Assembly: GCA_900545345.1 (NCBI GenBank)
Contig: UQYQ01000011.1
Coordinates: 4,543-68,542 of the forward strand
Length of the DNA stretch: 64,000 nucleotides
Source: an uncultured Ruminococcus sp.
GTDB lineage: Bacteria > Bacillota > Clostridia > Oscillospirales > Ruminococcaceae
Reading direction: 5' to 3'
In this document: positions 28,259 through 36,771 of the stretch, piece after piece
Layout: each line of letters begins with the position of its first letter
How positions within the stretch are numbered: the first letter of the stretch is position 1
Notes under the pieces: model-generated
What the model saw: the letters and a program-made list of their open reading frames with translations, nothing else
The model's database searches: none
Told to the model about the DNA's origin: nothing
Made by a program: the position numbers and the translations under genes

Positions 28259-28474
28259 ATGAAAAATAAAGGTTATATTTTTCTAATCATTTTGTCTATT
28301 ATTTTGTTTGTTATATCTATTAGTATATTAAATAATACAAAGTTCATAGCACCTGTTATTATAGTCGTTAGTATATATCTGTTTTTAGGTGCAGTTATTA
28401 AATTATGCAAAAATAATGATAAATTAAAAAACACTGTTATATGTGCTTTAGATTTATTATTCTGGCTGCCGTAA
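28259..28474 (+). CDS. Small two-pass membrane protein, unknown
   Basis: The roughly 71-residue product has two hydrophobic segments (about 5–24 and 31–49) and a short tail ending in LLFWLP. ATG 28259 follows a weak AAAGAAAG site; an in-frame TTG at 28250 is less likely. It sits between folD and rpsO. Not recognised. Confidence 0.5.
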   Translation: MKNKGYIFLIILSIILFVISISILNNTKFIAPVIIVVSIYLFLGAVIKLCKNNDKLKNTVICALDLLFWLP

Positions 28475-28506
28475 AAACATTGATATAGCAGTCAAATATT
28501 AAAAAA

Positions 28507-28547
28507 TTGTAAAATCTATTTACTTTTGGTATTATTTATGATATTAT
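28507..28547 (+). promoter_or_regulatory. Tandem promoter candidates for rpsO
   Basis: TTGTAA (28507–28512) is 17 bases from TATTAT (28530–28535), and TTTACT (28519–28524) is 17 bases from a second TATTAT (28542–28547). Either would give a leader of about 120 bases before rpsO, long enough for S15 autoregulation, though I see no specific motif. Confidence 0.55.
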
Positions 28548-28670
28548 ATATAGCGTTGTGATTAACAACATTAACCCATGTTCTTTGATTACGGCGAATG
28601 CCCGAAACGGGACGTATCTTTACCGTGGTCTATGACATTTGGGAAATTTATAAGAAAGAGGTACATTTTT

Positions 28671-28937
28671 ATGCTAAGAAAAGAAGAAAAAACAGCTGTT
28701 ATCGAAGCTAACAGAAAGCACGATACAGATACAGGTTCACCTGAGGTTCAAATCGCTATTTTAACTAAGAGAATTAACGATTTGACAGAACATCTAAAGG
28801 TTCATAAAAAGGACCATCACTCAAGAAGAGGTCTTTTGAAGCTTGTTGGTAAGAGAAGAAATTTACTCAGCTATCTTCAGAAGAAAGATGTTGAAAGATA
28901 CAGAGCTACAATCGAAAAGCTTGGTATCCGTAAGTAA
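28671..28937 (+). CDS. rpsO: 30S ribosomal protein S15
   Basis: This primary 16S rRNA-binding protein of the small subunit has 88 residues, the normal length. Motifs are TGSPEVQIAILTKRIN, HLKVHKKDHHSRRGLL and KRRNLLSYL. ATG 28671 is preceded by GAAAGAGG; longer readings upstream are not conserved S15 sequence. It is the usual neighbour of pnp and is followed by its own terminator. Confidence 0.96.
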   Translation: MLRKEEKTAVIEANRKHDTDTGSPEVQIAILTKRINDLTEHLKVHKKDHHSRRGLLKLVGKRRNLLSYLQKKDVERYRATIEKLGIRK

Positions 28938-28951
28938 ATTAAGTTATCAAT

Positions 28952-28985
28952 AAGGCAGAAGCGTTTATTCGCTGTCTGCCTTTTG
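28952..28985 (+). terminator. Intrinsic terminator of rpsO
   Basis: AAGGCAG (28952–28958) pairs with CTGCCTT, with inner AGCG/CGCT pairs, followed by TTTT. It lies 15 bases past the rpsO stop. Confidence 0.85.
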
Positions 28986-29008
28986 GTGTATATTGTGGCA
29001 GTGAGTAA

Positions 29009-29060
29009 TTAGCAATAAATAGAGGGTTTTAAGAGAGTTTAACCCTGTATTTTTTGCTAA
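29009..29060 (+). promoter_or_regulatory. Long imperfect hairpin between rpsO and pnp
   Basis: The arms 29009–29028 and 29041–29060 pair at 18 of 20 positions around a 12-base loop. The central GGGTT/AACCC part is followed by TGTATTTTTT, so it may be a second terminator. It could instead be a double-stranded processing site, as in pnp leaders of other bacteria. A smaller TTTTGTC/GACAAAA hairpin follows at 29075–29092. Confidence 0.55.
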
Positions 29061-29112
29061 AGCTCCTGTCAATATTTTGTCGTCTGACAAAAACAAATTT
29101 GAAAAGGAGATT

Positions 29113-29214
29113 GCGTGAAAAATACTTTTTCACGCACGTTTTCGAGTCTTTGCCGCAAAAATCGGTGCGGCAATTTCGGTAAAGCCGAAACCGACTCGAA
29201 TTCCGAAGAAAGGA
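29113..29214 (+). repeat. Structured intergenic element, copy B, upstream of pnp
   Basis: This has the same architecture as the whiA copy: 5' hairpin GCGTGAAAAA / TTTTTCACGC (29113–29135), a long-range 8-bp helix TTCGAGTC (29141–29148) / GACTCGAA (29193–29200), and two internal hairpins. These are TTGCCGCA / TGCGGCAA (29150–29157 / 29166–29173) and TTTCGG / CCGAAA (29174–29179 / 29185–29190). AAAGGA at its end (29209–29214) can serve as the pnp ribosome binding site. Relative to copy A a T–A pair in the long-range helix is replaced by C–G. Confidence 0.82.
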
Positions 29215-29227
29215 AAAGTGATTTTAA

Positions 29228-31348
29228 ATGTTTGAGAATTTCAGAACTTTTGAAACAACCTATGCCGGCAGACCGCTTGTTATTGAAACAGGCAAGACAT
29301 GTGAGCTTTCAAACGGCTCATGCTGGGTTCGTTACGGCGAAACAGTAGTTATGGCTAATGTAACTGCTTCTGCAAAGCCAAGAGAGGGGATTGACTTTTT
29401 CCCATTATCAGTTGACTTTGAAGAAAGACTTTATTCAGTGGGAAGAATACCGGGCTCTTTCATGAAGAGAGAGGGAAAGCCTGCAGATAAGGCTATTTTA
29501 ACATCAAGAATGGTAGACAGACAGATAAGACCGCTTTTCCCAAAGGATATGAGAAACGATGTTTCTGTTGTTATGACAGTTTTAGCTGTTGACCCTGACA
29601 ATTCACCTGAAGTTGCAGGAATGATTGCTACTTCTGTAGCACTGTCAATTTCCGATATTCCTTTTAACGGACCTATCGCAGGACTTAGTGTAGGACTTGT
29701 TGACGGTGAAATTATTTTAAATCCAACTCTTGAGCAGAGAGAGAGAAATCATCTAAACTTAACAGTTGCAGGTTCAGCTGAAAAAATCGTAATGATTGAA
29801 GCCGGTGCTGACGAAGTTGACGATGATACAATGCTTGAAGCTATTTTAAAAGGTCATGAAGAAATAAAGAAGATGGTTGCTTTTATTTCTGATGTTCAAA
29901 AAGAAATCGGAAAGCCTAAGTTTGAGTTTGAGTCACAGGATGTTAACCATGATTTGTTTGACCAAATCGAAGAATTTGCAGCTGAAGATGTTAAGGCAGC
30001 TCTTGATACAAATGATAAAAATGTTCGTGATGCAAGATTACAGCCTATCATTGACGCTATTCACGAAAAGTTCGATAATGAAGAAAAAGATAATGCCCTA
30101 ATGATTGATGAAATTATTTATAAGCTTCAGAAGAAAATTGTAAGAGCATGGCTGTATGAAGGCAAGAGAGTTGACGGAAGAGGCATTGATGAAATCAGAC
30201 CTTTAGCGTCAGAAGTCGGCGTATTGCCTAGAGTTCACGGTTCGGGAATTTTCACAAGAGGACAAACACAGGTAATGACTATTTGTACTCTCGGACCTGT
30301 AAGTGATGCACAGAAGCTTGACGGATTAGACGAAGAAGTTTCAAAGAGATATATTCACCATTATAACTTCCCATCATATTCGGTGGGTGAAACAAGACCT
30401 TCAAGAGGACCTGGAAGAAGAGAGGTAGGACATGGAGCATTGGCTGAAAAGGCACTTGTTCCTGTAATTCCTAGCGTTGAAGAATTTCCTTATGCTATCA
30501 GAATGGTATCAGAGGTTCTTTCTTCTAACGGTTCAACCTCACAGGGCTCAATCTGCGGTTCAACTCTTGCTTTGATGGATGCCGGTGTTCCGATTAAAGC
30601 ACCTGTTGCAGGTATTTCATGCGGTCTTATAACCAAGGAAGACGGAAGCTTCCAGACAATGGTTGACATTCAGGGACTTGAAGACTTTTACGGCGATATG
30701 GACTTTAAGGTTGGCGGTACAAAGAAGGGTATTACAGCTATTCAGGTTGATATTAAGGTTGACGGTTTAACTCCTGAAATTATTAAGGAAGCTTTTGAAA
30801 AAACTCACAAAGCAAGACTTTATATCTTAGATGAAATTATGCTTAAGGCTATTCCTGAGCCAAGACCTGAGGTTAATAAGTGGGCTCCTAAGATGCTGAC
30901 AACAAAGGTTCCGGTTGATAAAATCAGAGAAGTTATCGGTTCAGGCGGTAAGGTTATTCAGAAGATTGCGGCTGACTGTGACTGTAAGATTGACATTGAA
31001 GAAGACGGAAATGTATTTGTTTCCGGTCTTGATATGGACAAGTGTCAGGCTGCTATTTCAATTATTGATACTATTGCAAACGACCCTGAAATCGGTTCGA
31101 TATACAAAGGTAAAGTTGTAAGAATTATGAATTTCGGTGCTTTTGTTGAAATAGCTCCGGGAAAAGACGGATTAGTTCATATTTCAAAGCTTGATAAGGA
31201 GAGAGTAAACAAGGTTGAAGATGTTGTTTCAATCGGTGATGAAATTGTTGTCAAAGTAATGGAAATTGATGAACAGGGAAGAATAAATCTTTCAAGAAAA
31301 GATGCTTTAGCAGATATTGAAGCTAAGAAAGCAGCACAAAACGGGTAG
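29228..31348 (+). CDS. pnp: Polyribonucleotide nucleotidyltransferase (PNPase)
   Basis: This 3'-to-5' phosphorolytic exoribonuclease has 706 residues. Two RNase PH domains flank a helical linker; the second contains RTSRGPGRREVGHG-like motifs and the catalytic DIQGLEDFYGDMDFK segment. A KH domain (VIGSGGKVIQKI, about 570) and an S1 domain (GKVVRIMNFGAFVEIAPGKDGLVHIS, about 625) complete it. ATG 29228 follows element B. Confidence 0.96.
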   Translation: MFENFRTFETTYAGRPLVIETGKTCELSNGSCWVRYGETVVMANVTASAKPREGIDFFPLSVDFEERLYSVGRIPGSFMKREGKPADKAILTSRMVDRQIRPLFPKDMRNDVSVVMTVLAVDPDNSPEVAGMIATSVALSISDIPFNGPIAGLSVGLVDGEIILNPTLEQRERNHLNLTVAGSAEKIVMIEAGADEVDDDTMLEAILKGHEEIKKMVAFISDVQKEIGKPKFEFESQDVNHDLFDQIEEFAAEDVKAALDTNDKNVRDARLQPIIDAIHEKFDNEEKDNALMIDEIIYKLQKKIVRAWLYEGKRVDGRGIDEIRPLASEVGVLPRVHGSGIFTRGQTQVMTICTLGPVSDAQKLDGLDEEVSKRYIHHYNFPSYSVGETRPSRGPGRREVGHGALAEKALVPVIPSVEEFPYAIRMVSEVLSSNGSTSQGSICGSTLALMDAGVPIKAPVAGISCGLITKEDGSFQTMVDIQGLEDFYGDMDFKVGGTKKGITAIQVDIKVDGLTPEIIKEAFEKTHKARLYILDEIMLKAIPEPRPEVNKWAPKMLTTKVPVDKIREVIGSGGKVIQKIAADCDCKIDIEEDGNVFVSGLDMDKCQAAISIIDTIANDPEIGSIYKGKVVRIMNFGAFVEIAPGKDGLVHISKLDKERVNKVEDVVSIGDEIVVKVMEIDEQGRINLSRKDALADIEAKKAAQNG

Positions 31349-31365
31349 ATTTATTTTAATAAACC

Positions 31366-31406
31366 AAAGCACTCATAGGAGAATTTTTCTGTGAGTGCTT
31401 TTTTAT
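31366..31406 (+). terminator. Intrinsic terminator of pnp
   Basis: AAAGCACTCA (31366–31375) pairs with TGAGTGCTTT, followed by a T-rich run, 17 bases past the pnp stop. Confidence 0.85.
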
Positions 31407-31410
31407 TGTC

Positions 31411-31439
31411 TTGAAAAAACTGCATAAAAATAGTATAAT
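31411..31439 (+). promoter_or_regulatory. SigA-type promoter upstream of the 31495 gene and recD2
   Basis: TTGAAA (31411–31416) and TATAAT (31434–31439) are separated by 17 bases. It lies immediately after the pnp terminator. Confidence 0.78.
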
Positions 31440-31494
31440 AATTTGTATCACATATTTCACCTTTAATTCATATGATGAATCAGAGGTGAGGAAA

Positions 31495-31830
31495 ATGGGT
31501 CAGTTTTTTACAGCAGTGTTTTTGATTGTTTTTGTTTTGTCACTTATTTATGTTGTGAAGAAGCTTCTGGATTCGGAAAAAAGTAATGTGAAATATAGAA
31601 AATTTGTAATTATTCCTATTAAAAATGATATGGCTGATATTGCAAAAACAATTAAGTCGGCGTATTGGGATAATAATTTTAATAATGCAGTAAATGAAGT
31701 GCTGATATATCCTTTAGAACCGATTAGCGAAGAGTGTTCAAATATTCTTGAAGAAGTCTGCGATGAACTTGAAGGAGTAAGTGTAGCTGAAAAGAATAAA
31801 CTAGAGGAATATATCAGTTCAAAATCATAG
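31495..31830 (+). CDS. Small membrane-anchored protein, unknown
   Basis: The 111-residue product has one N-terminal membrane segment (about 4–22, FFTAVFLIVFVLSLIYVV) and a soluble acidic C-terminal domain. The start is ATG 31495, directly after GAGGTGAGG; a longer reading from 31411 would overlap the promoter. It precedes recD2 with a 74-base gap. Family not recognised. Confidence 0.65.
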   Translation: MGQFFTAVFLIVFVLSLIYVVKKLLDSEKSNVKYRKFVIIPIKNDMADIAKTIKSAYWDNNFNNAVNEVLIYPLEPISEECSNILEEVCDELEGVSVAEKNKLEEYISSKS

Positions 31831-31837
31831 AATGTGT

Positions 31838-31863
31838 GTGAAAAACTTTTCACGTTTTGCGTC
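31838..31863 (+). repeat. Vestigial copy of the structured element's 5' hairpin, upstream of recD2
   Basis: GTGAAAA (31838–31844) and TTTTCAC (31847–31853) form a hairpin followed by GTTTTGCG, matching the first 30 bases of the whiA/pnp/aconitase element with a shorter loop. The branched part is absent. Confidence 0.45.
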
Positions 31864-31904
31864 AGTTATGATTTATGTTGATGTCAAAAGGGTATGGTGT
31901 TTAA

Positions 31905-34157
31905 ATGAGTGGTAAAGAGCTTTGCCAAATTGAAGGTACAGTGGACTGTGTTGTATATAATAATGAAGAAAACGGGTTTGCCGTTTTGACACTTGATGCA
32001 GACGGCGAGCCGGTTACAGTTGTCGGTGAAATCGGAAATGTTGATGAGGGTGAGGATTTATCATTAACAGGTGAATTTGTAAATCATCCAAAGTTCGGGG
32101 AACAGTTTAAGGTTACATTATGTGAGCGTAAAATGCCGACAACAGCGTTAGCTATAAGAAAATATCTGTCAAGCGGTGCTATCAAGGGCATAGGACCTGT
32201 GATGGCCGGTAAAATTGTCGATGAGTTCGGTAATATGACACTGGAAATTATGGAGAAAGAACCGTACAGGCTATGCGAAGTCGAGGGTATAACTAAGAAA
32301 AAGTGTCAGAAAATTTCTGATGAGTTTAAAAATGTAAACGGTGTACGCTTGCTGATGGGATACTTATCAAAGTTCGGAATTCCTGCGGGATATGGTGCAA
32401 AAGCGTGGAAAAGATGGGGGCAGCCTACAGAGGACATAATCAGGAATAATCCTTATGTTCTATGTGCTGTCGGAATTGAACTTCCTTTTTTTAAAGCAGA
32501 TGAAATGGCAGCTGCTATAGAACTGCCAAAAGACAATGAAAATCGTATTCGTGCAGGAATAACAAATGTTCTTATTCAAAATTCATATGCAGGACACACA
32601 TGTCTTCCTGAAGATAAGCTAAGAGATATAACCTGCAAGTTTTTAGAGATTGAAGAAGATAAATTCAATGAGGTTTTAGAAGAAGAAATAAAAGAAGAGA
32701 ATCTTTTCGTTTTCACGAAGAAAACAAGACCTTTTATTTTGCTCAAAGATTTTTATACTGCTGAGAATTATATATCAAGACGGCTGAGCATAATGAAAGA
32801 ATGCCTGTATGACAGTAAGATTAATTATGATGAAATTATCGCTTTAGCCGAGGAACAAAATGATATAAGGTATGAAGAACTTCAGAAAAAAGCGATAAAC
32901 ACAGCACTTTCATGTGGTTTTCTCGTTATGACCGGTGGTCCGGGAACGGGAAAGACAACTACACTGAATGCCATTATATCACTTTTTGAACAGCAGGGAC
33001 TGAATGTTTTGATAACTGCTCCTACAGGGCGGGCGGCTAAAAGAATATCTGACCTGACCGGATATGAAGCAAAAACTATACATAGAATGCTGGAAGTTAA
33101 GTTTTCTGACGGTGACAGACCTCATTTCAATCATAATGAAAACAATCTTCTTGACTGTGATGTTATGATAATCGATGAAATGTCAATGGTCGATTCATTG
33201 CTTTTTGAAGCACTTTTAAGGGCAATTCCGATGACTTGTAAGCTTATTATGGTAGGTGACAGCGACCAGCTTCCGTCAGTCGGTGCCGGAAATGTTTTGA
33301 AGGATATTATAGACAGCGAAGTTGTACCTGTTATAACATTAAAAGAAATATTCAGGCAGGCGAGTCAAAGCTCAATAATTGTAAATGCTCATAAGATTGT
33401 CAGAGGGGAACATATTGATTTGAGCCAAAAGGATAACGATTTTTTCTTTTTTCAAAGACTAAAGCATGACGATTTGCAGTCATTAGTGGTTCAGCTTACT
33501 AAGGACAGGCTTCCCAAAGCTTATGGATATTCACCGATTGATGATATACAGATTTTGTCACCAACCAGAAAAGGACCCTCAGGAACAGTTGAACTTAATA
33601 AAAAGCTTCAGGCAGAACTTAACCCGCCTTCAAAAGAAAAATCGGAAATTAAAACATTTCAATACATATACCGAGTCGGAGATAAGGTTATGCAGACAAA
33701 GAATAACTATGATATTGTGTGGTCAAAGGACTTAGGTGACGGTGTAAAAGAAAACGGTTCGGGGATTTTTAACGGTGATATAGGTATTATAATTGCAGCA
33801 AACAAGTACACCGGAATTATTACAATAGATTTTGAAGGAAGAATATGCAATTATACGGTATCTATGCTTGAACATTTGGATTTAGCTTATGCTGTAACTG
33901 TACACAAAAGTCAGGGAAGCGAGTTTGATGTCGTTATTCTCACGGTATTTGGCGGATTTGACAAGCTTTACTATAGAAATTTGCTTTATACGGCAGTTAC
34001 ACGGGCAAAAAAGCTTTTAATTATAGTCGGTTCAGCTAAAAAGCTGGACTATATGATTGAAAACAACAGAAGAACATTAAGATATACGGTGCTTAAAAAT
34101 ATGCTTATTCAGGACGGTAATTCAGATGAACTTACAGAAGAAATTGATTTTGAATAA
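31905..34157 (+). CDS. recD2: ATP-dependent DNA helicase RecD2
   Basis: This SF1B 5'-to-3' helicase of the RecD/TraA family, not part of RecBCD, has 750 residues. It shows an N-terminal OB-like region, helix-hairpin-helix repeats (IKGIGPVMAGKIV), Walker A GGPGTGKTTT (about 344–353), Walker B IIDEMSMVD, GDSDQLPSVG, and the late SH3-like region with AVTVHKSQGSEFD and YTAVTRAKK. ATG 31905 follows AAAGGG. It overlaps comF by 32 bases. Confidence 0.94.
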   Translation: MSGKELCQIEGTVDCVVYNNEENGFAVLTLDADGEPVTVVGEIGNVDEGEDLSLTGEFVNHPKFGEQFKVTLCERKMPTTALAIRKYLSSGAIKGIGPVMAGKIVDEFGNMTLEIMEKEPYRLCEVEGITKKKCQKISDEFKNVNGVRLLMGYLSKFGIPAGYGAKAWKRWGQPTEDIIRNNPYVLCAVGIELPFFKADEMAAAIELPKDNENRIRAGITNVLIQNSYAGHTCLPEDKLRDITCKFLEIEEDKFNEVLEEEIKEENLFVFTKKTRPFILLKDFYTAENYISRRLSIMKECLYDSKINYDEIIALAEEQNDIRYEELQKKAINTALSCGFLVMTGGPGTGKTTTLNAIISLFEQQGLNVLITAPTGRAAKRISDLTGYEAKTIHRMLEVKFSDGDRPHFNHNENNLLDCDVMIIDEMSMVDSLLFEALLRAIPMTCKLIMVGDSDQLPSVGAGNVLKDIIDSEVVPVITLKEIFRQASQSSIIVNAHKIVRGEHIDLSQKDNDFFFFQRLKHDDLQSLVVQLTKDRLPKAYGYSPIDDIQILSPTRKGPSGTVELNKKLQAELNPPSKEKSEIKTFQYIYRVGDKVMQTKNNYDIVWSKDLGDGVKENGSGIFNGDIGIIIAANKYTGIITIDFEGRICNYTVSMLEHLDLAYAVTVHKSQGSEFDVVILTVFGGFDKLYYRNLLYTAVTRAKKLLIIVGSAKKLDYMIENNRRTLRYTVLKNMLIQDGNSDELTEEIDFE

Positions 34158-34854
34158 TATAAAAAAGTATGTACTTGATATTTTCTTTCCTAACAGATGT
34201 CCTTTCTGCGGCAAAGTAATCAAATGGAACGAAAATTGCTGTGAAAAATGTTTTGCCGAAATACCTTATATTACTACTGAGTATTGTAAAAAATGCGGAA
34301 AAGAAAACTGCATTTGCAGTGAGGTTCAAATCAGTTATGACGGATGTGCAAGTGTAACATATTACAGTGGTATTATAAAAGATGGAATTGTAAAGTTTAA
34401 AACCGATAAAGCACTGAATTTGGTTGATGTTTTTGAAAGCGATTTGTATAATAATCTTAACAGAATTACTGATATAAGCAATATTGATTTTGTAACATTC
34501 GTTCCAATGAATAAGTCAGCAAAACATTCAAGGGGATATAATCAGGCAGAAGTAATTGCCGGAAAGATTTCAAAGAGTATATGCAAACCTGTAATTTCTG
34601 ATATTTTAATAAAATCCAAAAATGATATAATACAGCATGAACTCAACAGAAATGAGAGAAGAATGATGGTCAAAGGTTTATTTGACTTCAATCGCAAATT
34701 TATAAAAGCCGTTAAGGGAAAAAATATATTATTGTGTGATGATATAATTACAACAGGAAGTACGCTTAACGAGTGTGCATCTGTATTAAAACAAAACGGA
34801 GCAGAGTCTGTATACTGTATTACTATAGCTTCTACACAGTTAGTTAAAATCTGA
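34126..34854 (+). CDS. comF: ComF family phosphoribosyltransferase-like protein
   Basis: This 242-residue protein is related to the competence factor ComFC. Its N-terminal zinc-finger-like cysteines (CPFCGKVI, CCEKC, CKKCGKENCIC) are followed by a PRTase domain with LLCDDIITTGSTLNE, the PRPP loop. It may act in DNA uptake or repair; no other competence genes are here apart from a ComEC-like hydrolase at 49783. The start at 34126 lies within recD2, so the two are co-translated. Confidence 0.85.
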   Translation: MNLQKKLILNNIKKYVLDIFFPNRCPFCGKVIKWNENCCEKCFAEIPYITTEYCKKCGKENCICSEVQISYDGCASVTYYSGIIKDGIVKFKTDKALNLVDVFESDLYNNLNRITDISNIDFVTFVPMNKSAKHSRGYNQAEVIAGKISKSICKPVISDILIKSKNDIIQHELNRNERRMMVKGLFDFNRKFIKAVKGKNILLCDDIITTGSTLNECASVLKQNGAESVYCITIASTQLVKI

Positions 34855-34977
34855 ATTCAAAATAAAAAAATTCATATTAATATAAGTGTAAGTTAAGAAA
34901 CTGTTTATATTTAAAAAAGCGTATAAAAAAAGACTGAATTATTATTAAAGTTTGTGTAAAAAATAACAATAAACCTA

Positions 34978-35006
34978 TTGAAAAATAACTCGAATTAGGT
35001 TATAAT
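34978..35006 (+). promoter_or_regulatory. SigA-type promoter of oadG–oadB
   Basis: TTGAAA (34978–34983) and TATAAT (35001–35006) have a 17-base spacer and lie 40 bases before oadG. Confidence 0.8.
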
Positions 35007-35045
35007 TATTTAGAATGATATTACATTAAAGGGAGATATTTAATA

Positions 35046-35465
35046 ATGAATTTGATAAGTTCCTGTTCCTTGCATGCTGAAGAAATTGAAATGAACTTAG
35101 AGTATGTATCATCTGTTGTTATAACCGGAATAACAGTTGTATTTATAGCATTGATTTTATTGGTTTTAATATTATATGTTTTTGGTTTCATTTCAAATAT
35201 GAAAACAAAGTCGGCTAACAAGAAAAAAGCAATAAAAAGTGCTGATAAAACTGATGACAAAGCAACGGCCGGTATAAAAATGACAAATGCACCTATTATT
35301 GACGACGGAATAGAGGAAGAAATAGTTGCTGTTATTTCTGCTGCGATTGCAGCAATGAGTGAAAAAAGCGGCAAAAAGCTTATGCTCAAAAGCATAAAAG
35401 CTTCCAAACCTCAAAGAAGTGCGTGGGCAGCTGCAGGACTTATTGATAACACTCGACCATTTTAA
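35046..35465 (+). CDS. oadG: OadG family sodium-pump decarboxylase gamma subunit
   Basis: This small membrane subunit assembles and stabilises Na+-translocating decarboxylases. The 139 residues have one strong membrane helix (about 24–47, ITGITVVFIALILLVLIL), a Lys-rich linker, and a C-terminal segment ending KPQRSAWAAAGLIDNTRPF, seen in Gram-positive OadG-like proteins. It is followed 18 bases later by the beta subunit. No alpha (carboxyltransferase) or biotin carrier gene is next to it. Confidence 0.8.
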   Translation: MNLISSCSLHAEEIEMNLEYVSSVVITGITVVFIALILLVLILYVFGFISNMKTKSANKKKAIKSADKTDDKATAGIKMTNAPIIDDGIEEEIVAVISAAIAAMSEKSGKKLMLKSIKASKPQRSAWAAAGLIDNTRPF

Positions 35466-35483
35466 TGAAAGGACAATCGAAAC

Positions 35484-36692
35484 ATGATACAAAACTTTCT
35501 TGATACTTTAAATGATTTGGCACATTCTTCAGGTTTTACAGGTTTTATCGCTGACGGCGGCTGGAAAGCACTGATTATGATAGGTATATCGTTTATTTTC
35601 ATGTACTTGGCAATTGCAAAAGGATTTGAGCCTCTGCTTCTTTTGCCTATCGCATTCGGTATGCTTTTAACTAACCTTCCGTTTACAGAAATGTATCACC
35701 CGGACCTTTGGAAGATAACGGGTGAGGGCATTGATTTCGGTAAGGTTTTGCATGACGGCGGATTGCTTGATATACTTTATATGGGTGTCAAGCTTCAGTT
35801 ATATCCTCCGCTTATATTCCTGGGCATAGGTGCTATGACTGACTTTGCTCCGCTGATTGCCAATCCTAAGAGCTTTTTGCTCGGTGCTGCTGCACAGGGC
35901 GGAATTTTCTTCACCTTTATCGGTGCTGCTGTATTAGGATTTTCTGCTGCTGAGGCAGGTTCAATCGCAATTATAGGCGGTGCAGACGGACCTACTGCAA
36001 TTTATGTTTCATCCAAGCTTTTATCTTCAGGCGGTTTTAAAATCGATACCGGAACAATAGCACTTGCAGCGTACACTTACATGGCATTAGTTCCTATTAT
36101 ACAGCCTCCTATTATGAAAGGCTTAACAACGAAAAAAGAACGTTCAATTGTTATGGGTCAATTAAGACCTGTTTCTAAAACAGAAAAGGTTATTTTCCCG
36201 ATAGCTGTTACAATAGTTATATCGTTGTTGGTTCCGTCGGCTGCTCCTCTTGTTGGTATGCTTATGCTCGGTAATCTTCTGAAAGAGAGCGGAGTTTGTG
36301 ACAGACTGGTTAAAACAGCACAAAATGAACTTATGAACATCATAACTATTTTCTTAGGTGTTTCTGTCGGAGCAACAACAACAGCAGATAAAATTGTTAA
36401 TAAGGAGTTTTTGGGCGTTATTCTTTTGGGTGTAGCTGCATTCTGTTTAGGTACAGCTTGCGGTGTATTATTCGGAAAGATTATGTGTGTTGTTACTAAG
36501 GGAAAGGTGAATCCGCTTATAGGTTCAGCCGGCGTTTCTGCCGTACCTATGGCAGCAAGGGTTTCCCAAAAAGTAGGACAGCAGGAAAACCCTACAAACT
36601 ATTTGTTAATGCATGCAATGGGACCTAATGTAGCCGGAGTAATCGGTTCAGCAGTTGCTGCCGGTGTTCTCTTGAGTATTATTCCGTATTAA
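35484..36692 (+). CDS. oadB: Na+-translocating decarboxylase beta subunit
   Basis: This integral membrane protein couples decarboxylation of a carboxybiotin to Na+ export (OadB/GcdB/MmdB family). Its 402 residues form about 9–11 hydrophobic helices. Signature motifs are GIGAMTDFAPLIANPK, IIGGADGPTAIY, PPIMKGLTTKKER and the late PLIGSAGVSAVPMAARVSQ and NYLLMHAMGPNVAGVIGSA. The decarboxylated substrate cannot be told without the alpha subunit. A terminator follows. Confidence 0.93.
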   Translation: MIQNFLDTLNDLAHSSGFTGFIADGGWKALIMIGISFIFMYLAIAKGFEPLLLLPIAFGMLLTNLPFTEMYHPDLWKITGEGIDFGKVLHDGGLLDILYMGVKLQLYPPLIFLGIGAMTDFAPLIANPKSFLLGAAAQGGIFFTFIGAAVLGFSAAEAGSIAIIGGADGPTAIYVSSKLLSSGGFKIDTGTIALAAYTYMALVPIIQPPIMKGLTTKKERSIVMGQLRPVSKTEKVIFPIAVTIVISLLVPSAAPLVGMLMLGNLLKESGVCDRLVKTAQNELMNIITIFLGVSVGATTTADKIVNKEFLGVILLGVAAFCLGTACGVLFGKIMCVVTKGKVNPLIGSAGVSAVPMAARVSQKVGQQENPTNYLLMHAMGPNVAGVIGSAVAAGVLLSIIPY

Positions 36693-36711
36693 AGAAAATA
36701 ATTAAATAAAA

Positions 36712-36747
36712 AGAGCGGAGCAGCAAAACGCTTCGCTTATTTTTTAC
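36712..36747 (+). terminator. Intrinsic terminator of oadGB
   Basis: AGCGGAGC (36714–36721) pairs with GCTTCGCT (36730–36737) with one G–T pair, followed by a T-rich tract. Confidence 0.8.
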
Positions 36748-36771
36748 TTTTTTAAATTTGAGGTGTTTAAT

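Noticed and set aside
29115..29348. A 77-codon frame starting in the structured element and running into pnp
   Set aside because: It overlaps pnp out of frame and beyond its first residues follows only the element's sequence; I treat it as part of the repeat, with the short peptide noted separately.
34855..35045. Riboswitch upstream of oadG
   Set aside because: The promoter lies only 40 bases before the gene, which leaves no room for a leader structure.
35193..35492. Open frame antisense to oadG
   Set aside because: It is Cys/Phe-rich noise opposite a real gene with matching neighbours.
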